Shown one piece after another: positions 57,192-64,000 of a DNA stretch of 64,000 nucleotides. Every line of letters begins with the position of its first letter. Positions within the stretch are counted from its first letter, which is position 1. A program made the translations under genes and the position numbers. The stretch is taken from the NCBI RefSeq assembly GCF_029081005.1, contig NZ_JAJQTQ010000021.1:1-64000 (forward strand), read 5' to 3'. The DNA is from Halomonas elongata (GTDB lineage: Bacteria > Pseudomonadota > Gammaproteobacteria > Pseudomonadales > Halomonadaceae). The notes under the pieces were generated by a model, which was given only the letters and a program-made list of their open reading frames with translations, did no database searches and had not been told where the DNA came from.

Positions 57192-58061
57192 ATGCTCGAC
57201 TATAAACTGCTCGAGGCCCTGGCCACGGTGCTGGAATCCGGGGGCTTCGAACGTGCCGGCGACGTGCTGGGGCTATCGCAATCGGCAATCTCGCAACGCA
57301 TCAAGGCACTGGAAGTGCGGCTCGGCCAGCCCGTGCTGGTCCGCCATCCCCGCCTGGCGGCGACACCGGCCGGCCAGCGGCTGCTCAATCACTATCAACG
57401 GGTGTGCCTGCTGGAGCGCGAACTGGGCAGTGCCCTGCCGACCCTGGAGGTCGCCTCGCCACGCCTGAGAATCGCGTTGAACGCCGACAGCCTGGTGACC
57501 TGGTGGGCATCGGCGGTCAGCGACTTCTGCCGGCGCGAGGATGTGCTGCTGGACCTGGTGGTCGAGGATCAGGACGTCGGGCTCAAGCGACTACGCGATG
57601 GCGACGTGGCCGCCTGCCTGTGTGCCAGCGACCAGCCGATCGCCGGAGCGCGCTGCGTGCCACTGGGCACGATGGCCTACCATCCGCTGGCCACGCCGAC
57701 CTATATCGCACGGCATTTCCCCGATGGGCCGACCGAAAGCGCCTTTCGTCGGTCGCCAGCCATCGTCTACGGTCCCCATGACCAGCTCCAGCATCGTTTC
57801 CTCGCCCAGTTCGGCTACCACGGCCCCTTCCCCTACCACCTCTGCCCGGAATCGGAAGGCTTCGTGCGCCTGGCCTGTGCCGGCATGGGCTACGGCATGA
57901 TGCCGATGATGCAGGTACGGGACTCGGTCGACCGGGGCGAGTTGGCCAGCCTCGCCCCCGGCCATGCCCTGGAGGTGCCCCTCTACTGGCACTTCTGGCG
58001 GCACAGCGGCGACCTGCTGGGGCGTCTGACTCAGGACCTGACCCGCTCGACGCTTCAGTAA
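57192..58061 (+). CDS. argP: LysR-family regulator, ArgP/LysG type
   Basis: 289 aa. N-terminal winged helix-turn-helix (about 3-60, GDVLGLSQSAISQRIKALE), then a LysR substrate-binding domain. DYKLLEALATVLESGGFERAG is characteristic of ArgP/LysG. It likely activates argO in response to arginine or lysine. Divergent from argO with the structured element between them. The stop overlaps the convergent hlyD stop by 7 bp. No departures from the family were seen. Confidence 0.9.
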   Translation: MLDYKLLEALATVLESGGFERAGDVLGLSQSAISQRIKALEVRLGQPVLVRHPRLAATPAGQRLLNHYQRVCLLERELGSALPTLEVASPRLRIALNADSLVTWWASAVSDFCRREDVLLDLVVEDQDVGLKRLRDGDVAACLCASDQPIAGARCVPLGTMAYHPLATPTYIARHFPDGPTESAFRRSPAIVYGPHDQLQHRFLAQFGYHGPFPYHLCPESEGFVRLACAGMGYGMMPMMQVRDSVDRGELASLAPGHALEVPLYWHFWRHSGDLLGRLTQDLTRSTLQ

Positions 58062-59245
58062 AGCCGCGCCTTGATGATCGGCTTGAGCAGGTAACTGAGC
58101 AGGGAACGCTCCCCGGTCTGAATATCCACACGCGCGACCATGCCCGGTCGAATCGGCAGGCTTTCACCATTGTGCGTCAGATGGGCGGACTCGGTTCGCA
58201 CCAGGACTTCGTAGAAGTCCTCGGTGCCACGGGGCGTCTCCTCCTCGATGGTATCCTCGCTGATCTGCGCCACGGTACCCTCGAGGTCACCATAGATGGT
58301 GTAGTCATAAGCCGTGATCTTGACGCTGGCCGGCATGCCCGGCGCAACGAAGGCGACATCCCGGGGCCGGATGCGCGTCTCGATCAGCAGTTGATCCTCG
58401 ATGGGGGTGATCTCCATGATCGGCTCGCCCGACTGCACCACCCCGCCCTGGGTCGTAATCATGATGTCGTTGACACGACCGTTGACCGGCGAGGCGATCT
58501 CGGTACGCCGCAGTTGGTCCTGGCGCTGCAGCAACGTCTGCTCGAGCGTATTCAGCTCCGCCTGCTTGGAGGCCAGTTCACTGTAGGCATCCTGCACGTA
58601 AGTGTTGCGCATCTCGGCCAGCTTGCCGGCCAGAGAGGTGATCGTCTGACGCAGCTTCAAGGCCTCCATCGCACTCACCGAACGCCGCTCGACCAGCGGT
58701 TGCACCAGTTCGAGCTGCCGCTGGGATAGCGCCATCTCTTCGCTGATCGAGCGCTCCGCCTCGCGCAGTTTTTCTCGCCGGGCCTCGAACAGATCTCTCT
58801 CCGAACGGGCATGCTCACTTTCCGGATCGACCGAGGGCGGAAACTCGATGGCGTCTTTTTCCAGCACCTCGGCTTCCAGGCGCGCGATGGTCGCCCGCAG
58901 TACCTCTATCTGACTACGCGTTTCCAGAAAAGCGCTACGAAAGCGCGTGTCATCGAGTCGCACCAGAGGCTGCCCGGCCTCGACCCGCTCACCGAGGCCG
59001 ACCAGCAACTCCGAAATGATGCCCCCCTCGAGGCTCTGGATGGACTGCATCCGCGACAAGGGCACCACCTTGCCCTCCCCGCGGGTCACGTCATCGATCG
59101 TGGCCCAGGCGGACCAGGCGACGAAGACCCCGATCACCAGCACGCTGACCCACAGGATCGGGTGACTGGCTCGATGACTCAGGTTAAGCCTGGGGTCTCC
59201 CAGTTCACGTCGAATACTGGCTCGCGTCAGCGTTGCCTTGCTCAT
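58055..59245 (-). CDS. HlyD-family membrane fusion protein of type I system 2
   Basis: 396 aa from the ATG at 59245 (GGAGGG upstream); the frame is open 78 bp further but lies inside the ABC gene. One membrane helix at about 29-50, then GEGKVVPLSRMQSIQSLEGG, a coiled-coil hairpin (about 105-255) and a C-terminal barrel (IRPGMVARVDIQTGERS). The N-terminal tail is shorter than in system 1. It overlaps the ABC gene by 41 bp and is the last gene of the operon adhesin-tolC-ABC-hlyD. It exports adhesin 2. Confidence 0.92.
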   Translation of the reverse strand: MSKATLTRASIRRELGDPRLNLSHRASHPILWVSVLVIGVFVAWSAWATIDDVTRGEGKVVPLSRMQSIQSLEGGIISELLVGLGERVEAGQPLVRLDDTRFRSAFLETRSQIEVLRATIARLEAEVLEKDAIEFPPSVDPESEHARSERDLFEARREKLREAERSISEEMALSQRQLELVQPLVERRSVSAMEALKLRQTITSLAGKLAEMRNTYVQDAYSELASKQAELNTLEQTLLQRQDQLRRTEIASPVNGRVNDIMITTQGGVVQSGEPIMEITPIEDQLLIETRIRPRDVAFVAPGMPASVKITAYDYTIYGDLEGTVAQISEDTIEEETPRGTEDFYEVLVRTESAHLTHNGESLPIRPGMVARVDIQTGERSLLSYLLKPIIKARLY

Positions 59246-61397
59246 CCTGACCCTCCCCGGAAGCCTTGGGCCGAGGCGGTGCCTTGACCCGATTGCCCGA
59301 CACCACGTTGTCGCGTGGACCATCCATGACGATGGCTCCGTCGCGTAGCACGACAGCCCGTTCCACGAGTGACAACAGCGCTCGCTTGTGCGTCGAGACC
59401 ACGAGGGTTCGCCCCTCGAGCCAATGTTTCAGGTAACGGATGACATGTTGCTCGTTGGTCTGATCGAAGGCCGCAGTCGGTTCGTCCATCAATACGATGC
59501 GAGGGTCCTGCAACAGCAGGCGCGCCAGGCCGATGGCCTGCCGCTGCCCCCCGGAGACACTGGTACTGCTCAGGATCGGCAGGTCCAGCCCCAGGGTATG
59601 CCCTCGCACGAAAGCACCGAGTCCCACGGCATCCAGGGCCTCGAGCAGTTCCTCGTCATCGTGGGCCGAGCCATCCAGGGTCAGGTTGTCGCGCAAGGTG
59701 CCGTAGAACAGTGCGATATCCTGGGGGAGATAGCCGATCGCCTGGCGGCGATCGACGGGCTCGATCTGGCCGAGGCCGACATCATCGAGCAATATGCGCC
59801 CACTTCCGGCCTCTGTGAGCCCCGCCATCAGGCGCAACAGGGTAGACTTGCCGGCACCGTTGCCCCCCAGCAGCGCCACATGTTCCCCTGCGCCGACTTC
59901 CAGGGCCTTGAGATTCAGCGCCGCCGGGCCATCCTCCCGATAGCGATGCACGACATCTTCCAGTCGATAGTGGCCATGCAACCTGGGCTTGCGGGCGAAA
60001 TCGCGTCCGGGGGGACGTTCCACGGGGGCATCCATCAACTCGTCCAGCCCCTCCATGGCGACCTTGACGTGCTGCCAGCGTGCCAGAATACCCGCCACCT
60101 GGGTCATCGGCGCCACGGTGCGCGAGGTCAGAATGGTGCAGGCAATCAAGGCCCCGATGGTCATGTTGCCGGCACTGATCTGATACACACCGACCAGCAC
60201 CACGCCGACATAGCAGAGCTGCTGGACCATGGTCGCTCCATAACCGAGCATCACCGAGAGGCTGCGCAGCCGCACGCCCGCCTCTGACAGATCCCCCGAC
60301 AGGCACTCCCACAGCCGCAGGTTGCGCCCCTCCGCACGCGTGGCCTTGACCGTCTCGAGATGCTCCACGGATTCCAGCAGCACGCCCTGTCGCACCGCCC
60401 CCTCACGCAGGTTCTGCCGCGACAGCCTTGCCAATCGCCCTTGCGCGAGCAGACCGGGCAGAACCATCAGGACGACGGCGCCGATCGGCACCCAGACGAC
60501 CGGACCACCAATGTAGAAGATCACCCCCAGGAACAACAGCACGAAGGGCATGTCGCTGATCGCCCCGATGGTCGAGGAAGTGAAGAATTCCCGCACCGAC
60601 TCGAACTCGCGAATCTGGCTGCTGAAGGCGCCGGTCGAGGCCGGCTTGGCCGACAACCGCATCTGCATCACACGCTCGAAGAGCAACGAGGAGAGCTGCA
60701 AGTCCAGGCCCTTGCCGGTCACATCGAGCAGATGCCCCCGCAGGCAACGCAACACGAACTCCATCAGCACCGCCAACGCCACCCCGCTGGCGAGAATCCA
60801 CAGCGTCTCGAAGGCCTCGTTGGGGACGACTCGATCATAGACCTGCATGGCGAACAATGCGGTGGAGATTGCCAGCAGATTGGCCATCATCGCCGCCACG
60901 CCGACCTCGCCGAAGGTCTTCCAGCGACGCTTCAGGGGGCCCTTGAACCAGTGTTCCTCGCGTTCGCGGGCGAAATCCCCGGCTCGCTCATCGGGATGAT
61001 AGGCCGGCCGAGCCACCACCGTCGTACCGGAATGGCGTGCATGGAGCCGCGCCAACGGCATGTGCACCTGCCCACCATCGCTCTCCGGCGTCAGCAGTAT
61101 GGCCTCATCGCCCTGATACGCCACCAGGACGACGCTGTGCCCGTCCTCGAAGCATAAAAGCGCCGGCAGCAGTTCCTCGCTCAAGGCCTCGATATCGGCC
61201 TCGATGACCCGTGCCGAGACGCCGGCTCGACGCAACGCTCGCGGCACCAGCTCAAGCGGCAGACATCCTTGTTCCAGGGCCAGTCCATCTCCCAGCTCCG
61301 CCACGCTGGTCGGACAACCAAGCTGCCGACACAACATCACAAGGCCCTCGCGCAGCGTATCCATGCGTTCGGCCGAGACCCGCGTTGACGCCTTCAT
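59205..61397 (-). CDS. Type I secretion ABC transporter (LssB/LapB-like) of system 2
   Basis: 730 aa from the ATG at 61397, overlapping the tolC stop (TGATG); a GTG one codon earlier is also possible. GAGGAG lies upstream. N-terminal C39-like domain without an obvious catalytic Cys, an exporter domain (about 165-445), and an ATPase with Walker A GGNGAGKST, signature VSGGQRQAIGLARL, Walker B IVLMDEPTAAFD and His in STHKRALLS. It shares architecture with the system 1 transporter but is clearly diverged, so the two are old paralogues or independent acquisitions. Confidence 0.92.
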   Translation of the reverse strand: MKASTRVSAERMDTLREGLVMLCRQLGCPTSVAELGDGLALEQGCLPLELVPRALRRAGVSARVIEADIEALSEELLPALLCFEDGHSVVLVAYQGDEAILLTPESDGGQVHMPLARLHARHSGTTVVARPAYHPDERAGDFAREREEHWFKGPLKRRWKTFGEVGVAAMMANLLAISTALFAMQVYDRVVPNEAFETLWILASGVALAVLMEFVLRCLRGHLLDVTGKGLDLQLSSLLFERVMQMRLSAKPASTGAFSSQIREFESVREFFTSSTIGAISDMPFVLLFLGVIFYIGGPVVWVPIGAVVLMVLPGLLAQGRLARLSRQNLREGAVRQGVLLESVEHLETVKATRAEGRNLRLWECLSGDLSEAGVRLRSLSVMLGYGATMVQQLCYVGVVLVGVYQISAGNMTIGALIACTILTSRTVAPMTQVAGILARWQHVKVAMEGLDELMDAPVERPPGRDFARKPRLHGHYRLEDVVHRYREDGPAALNLKALEVGAGEHVALLGGNGAGKSTLLRLMAGLTEAGSGRILLDDVGLGQIEPVDRRQAIGYLPQDIALFYGTLRDNLTLDGSAHDDEELLEALDAVGLGAFVRGHTLGLDLPILSSTSVSGGQRQAIGLARLLLQDPRIVLMDEPTAAFDQTNEQHVIRYLKHWLEGRTLVVSTHKRALLSLVERAVVLRDGAIVMDGPRDNVVSGNRVKAPPRPKASGEGQDEQGNADASQYST

Positions 61398-62737
61398 CAC
61401 GGCTCTCCTCTATCCGCCACCCTCGTCCCCAGCACGCTACCCAACTGACCCAGTTGAGCGGCTACCCGGTACTGAATTCGCAGACGCTCGATGCCTAGGT
61501 CGACCCGCTGGCGCTTGGCCTCGAAACGATCGCGCTCGATGCTGAGCAGGTCCGCCACATCCCGGAAGCCGACATCGAACTGATCGCGATAGGTCTCGAT
61601 CACATCGACAGCATTGTCGATCTGCTCATCCAGAGCCTCGAGTCGCCACGCCAGTACATCATCCTGTTCGACCAGGCTGGTGATCTGCCGACGCAGGTCG
61701 CGATGCGTGGCGCGCTGAGACCATTCCGAGGCCTCGACTCGCTGCCGGGCCGCATCGGTACGTCGAAAGTTGGAAAGGCCCTGAAACGGCTCCATCCGCA
61801 CTCGCAGAGCCAACACGGTGTCCTCCTCCATGCGGCCACCGATCTCGCGGCGCAACACCGACCCCTCGAGATTGAGTTGCGGTTTGAGCCGGGCTTGCGA
61901 TTCATCGAGTTCCGCGCGGGCGGCCTCGAGCTCGGCTCGCGACTGGCGCAACAAGGGCGCATCGCGAATGGCCGAGATAATGCGCTGGTCGTCGCTGAAA
62001 CGCTCCGCCATCATCGTGGGAGTCGGACGTTGCAGGGCATCCGGGGGCCGATTGACCAGGACACGAAACTGCCGTCCGGCTTCCTGCAGGCTGCCCTGTT
62101 CGATGGAGAGCTGCTCATGGGCTCGAGACAGTTCCAGCCGAGCGCGCTCCGCCTCGCTGCGGTCGGCATAGCCACCACTGCCCCGGTCGACGGTCAGGTC
62201 GGCCAGTGCTTCGAGACGTTCGATGTAGGTCTCGACCTCGGCGACCCGCCGACGCGACGCCAGCACATCGAGATAGATCTCGATGATATCCAGCGCCACT
62301 TCATCGGTCGTGACCTTGAGCGACGCCATCTGCTGACGATGCTGCGCCGAGGCATTGTCGACCTGGGCGCCCACCTTGCCCCAGTCGTACAGCACCTGGG
62401 TGGCGGTGATGTCGTAACCGAGCTCACCGGTCAAGGAGTTCTCGGGCCCGGCCGACATCTCCACGCTGGGCCAGTACCCATCCCGGGCGATATCTACCTC
62501 GGTGCCAGCGCTCTCGGCCTCGGCCTCGGCGGCCTGGATCGCGGGATGGCTGGCCACGCCCTGCCGTACCGCCTCCGGCAGGGTCATGGCCGTCACCGGC
62601 GTGGTCAGCAGCCAGGTCCCGAGCATCAGGCCCGCCATCAAGACGTGCCCCTGGCGTTCGGTGTTCGAAGCGGGAGGCATGGCATTTCGAGCCGAACGCC
62701 GTACCACTTGGCGCCTGCCTCCCCTTCTGACGATCAA
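61397..62737 (-). CDS. TolC-family outer-membrane channel of type I system 2
   Basis: 446 aa if it starts at the TTG at 62737, which overlaps the adhesin stop (TTGA) and has a perfect GGAGG six bases upstream inside the adhesin gene. An ATG at 62680 would give 427 aa with a more ordinary signal peptide (hydrophobic part VLMAGLMLGTWLLTTPVTA). Two OEP repeats: LPEAVRQGVASHPAIQAAEA, then VLYDWGKVGAQV, and FDVGFRDVADLLSIERDRFE near the C-terminus. It forms the outer-membrane tunnel for adhesin 2. Confidence 0.9.
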   Translation of the reverse strand: MIVRRGGRRQVVRRSARNAMPPASNTERQGHVLMAGLMLGTWLLTTPVTAMTLPEAVRQGVASHPAIQAAEAEAESAGTEVDIARDGYWPSVEMSAGPENSLTGELGYDITATQVLYDWGKVGAQVDNASAQHRQQMASLKVTTDEVALDIIEIYLDVLASRRRVAEVETYIERLEALADLTVDRGSGGYADRSEAERARLELSRAHEQLSIEQGSLQEAGRQFRVLVNRPPDALQRPTPTMMAERFSDDQRIISAIRDAPLLRQSRAELEAARAELDESQARLKPQLNLEGSVLRREIGGRMEEDTVLALRVRMEPFQGLSNFRRTDAARQRVEASEWSQRATHRDLRRQITSLVEQDDVLAWRLEALDEQIDNAVDVIETYRDQFDVGFRDVADLLSIERDRFEAKRQRVDLGIERLRIQYRVAAQLGQLGSVLGTRVADRGEP

Positions 62738-64000
62738 GCCGCCTCCACATTGATGTTTTCTTCTACCTGCAGAGTCGCATCCCCCAGAGTGTACTCGGTA
62801 TAGGCCACGCCATTGACCTCGACCGTATCCCCCTGGGCCCAGGCGCCCCCGAGGTTCAGGGTGTCCCCCTGGTCCCCCTCGATATGCAATTCGTCGTCGG
62901 CATCGGTAAGCGCCAGTACCGAGGCTTCATCGAGGCTCGCTTCATTCGCCCCGCTTCCCCCGATCGAGAGATGCTCGATATCGTTCACCGAACCAGGATC
63001 GACGTAGTCACCGGCGGTGTCGTCGATGAAGTCGAGCGCGATTCCCTCACCGGTCAACAACAGGGTGTCCTCCCCCGCATCGCCATTGAAGGTATCGCCC
63101 TGATGCCCTTCCCAGATCATCAGATCATCGCCGGCGCCGCCGTTCAGCTCATCGACACCGTTACCGCCGCGTAGCAGGTCGTTTCCTCCATTGCCGTTAA
63201 GGGTATCGTTGCCGTCGTAGCCGTAGAGGCGATCGCCGTCGGCAGTGCCCTCCACCGCATCGGCACCCGTATCGTCATCGTCCGTGCCCTCGATCACGGG
63301 GACGGTATCGGCACTCAGCAGGGTGGCATCGAGGAGGTCGACGGCACCGGCAGTGCCGAACAGGCCCTGGCTATCGGTTGCCGTAATGGAGACTTCCGTG
63401 AGCAAGTCTGCGCTCAGCAGGTCCGCATCCTGCCCCAGATAGACCGACCCCAGCAGTTCATTGACCGACAGGTTATCGATGGTGCCGCCATCCAGGGCAG
63501 TAATGGTCAGCGTCGAGTCGGTGACCAACAGCCCAAGGGTCGTGTTCGTCACAACCTCGACATCCAGGCCCAGTTCGGAAGCCAGTCTCTCCGAGACATC
63601 CCAGCCCTGGGCCAGCAGGGCTAGTGCCGGATCATACTCGAGGACCACCGACTCAAGATTGCCATCGCGGTCATAGGCCGCAAAAGCCTGGTCATTGAAG
63701 TCAAGAAGCCCCAGGGTCTCCGCCCCGATCAGTCCCAACAGACTACCGTCATTGACGGCAGCAACCGGAGCGGCATTGGGCTGAACCGTGATCTCCTTGG
63801 TATCGCTCGCGGTATTCCCAACCGAGTCCGTCACCGTAGCTATGGCGGTATAGGTGCCTTCCGCCAAAGTGGTGGCCGTCAGGTCAAGGTTCCAGGCACC
63901 GTCGGTGTTCACCGTCAGCTCGGTATCCGCCTCGGTATAGACGGTGCCATTGAAGTCAACGCTGAAGTCATTGCCATCGTCCAGGTCAATGCTGCCATCG
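62734..64000 (-). CDS. Giant RTX adhesin 2, C-terminal part
   Basis: Partial: the frame is open to the right edge, 421 residues visible. It begins within a bacterial Ig-like domain (EGTYTAIATVTDSVGNTAS), followed by a ~140-residue domain as found before the RTX part in BapA/LapF-like adhesins (VTNTTLGLLVTDSTLTITAL). About four RTX nonapeptides follow (GGNDLL, GGNGVDEL, GGAGDD) for calcium-driven folding outside the cell, then a C-terminal secretion-signal region ending ENINVEAA. It is the first visible gene of operon 2 and overlaps tolC by 4 bp. It need not be related to adhesin 1. Confidence 0.88.
   Translation of the reverse strand, partial: DGSIDLDDGNDFSVDFNGTVYTEADTELTVNTDGAWNLDLTATTLAEGTYTAIATVTDSVGNTASDTKEITVQPNAAPVAAVNDGSLLGLIGAETLGLLDFNDQAFAAYDRDGNLESVVLEYDPALALLAQGWDVSERLASELGLDVEVVTNTTLGLLVTDSTLTITALDGGTIDNLSVNELLGSVYLGQDADLLSADLLTEVSITATDSQGLFGTAGAVDLLDATLLSADTVPVIEGTDDDDTGADAVEGTADGDRLYGYDGNDTLNGNGGNDLLRGGNGVDELNGGAGDDLMIWEGHQGDTFNGDAGEDTLLLTGEGIALDFIDDTAGDYVDPGSVNDIEHLSIGGSGANEASLDEASVLALTDADDELHIEGDQGDTLNLGGAWAQGDTVEVNGVAYTEYTLGDATLQVEENINVEAA

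Noticed and set aside
63100-63235. Short GC-rich tandem pattern that could be taken for a CRISPR or minisatellite
   Set aside because: It encodes RTX nonapeptides in frame at the end of adhesin 2; there are no spacers.

Overview
The window looks like a piece of chromosome from a GC-rich, probably halophilic gammaproteobacterium, most likely Halomonadaceae. This is inferred from overall base composition, very acidic surface proteins, an ectoine-hydrolase-like M24 protein and typical gammaproteobacterial genes (argO/argP, yeeN, nlpE/META lipoprotein). No rRNA, tRNA, transposase or CRISPR was found.

Most of the window is an adhesion island. At the left edge (1-12.3 kb, minus strand) is a type I secretion locus ordered tolC, ABC transporter, hlyD, giant adhesin. 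The adhesin has an N-terminal FecR-like/retention-like domain, five Ig-like repeats and about five ~873-bp VCBS/T1SS-143 repeats, and runs off the left edge. At the right edge (58.1-64 kb, minus strand) is a second type I locus in a different order: the C-terminus of another giant RTX adhesin, then tolC, ABC transporter and hlyD, with overlapping genes. Between them are two very large trimeric autotransporter adhesins (3464 and about 4346 aa). Each is followed at once by a lipoprotein with a BamE/SmpA-like domain and an OmpA-like peptidoglycan-binding domain, the architecture known for TpgA, partner of AtaA in Acinetobacter. The two loci are paralogous and share nearly identical DNA blocks, which suggests recombination between them.

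Regulatory genes sit among the adhesins. An orphan OmpR-type response regulator and a stand-alone EAL protein are divergent between the two autotransporter loci. Beyond the second locus is an overlapping pair: a LysM-FecR periplasmic protein and a CHASE2 histidine kinase, followed convergently by a third TpgA-like lipoprotein with a degenerate OmpA domain and no adhesin beside it. A PAS-GGDEF-EAL protein lies further right. A reasonable inference is that c-di-GMP and an envelope-sensing two-component system control surface display of these adhesins.

The 47.5-58 kb part is ordinary chromosome: a YrhK-domain protein, an ABC exporter, an M24-fold hydrolase, a YeeN/YebC protein, an NlpE-META lipoprotein, and the divergent argO/argP pair with a structured, inverted-repeat-bounded element between them. 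The gene-free stretches beside the adhesins are AT-rich and hold palindromes, GTTAAC motifs and a strongly strand-biased leader that may be regulatory.
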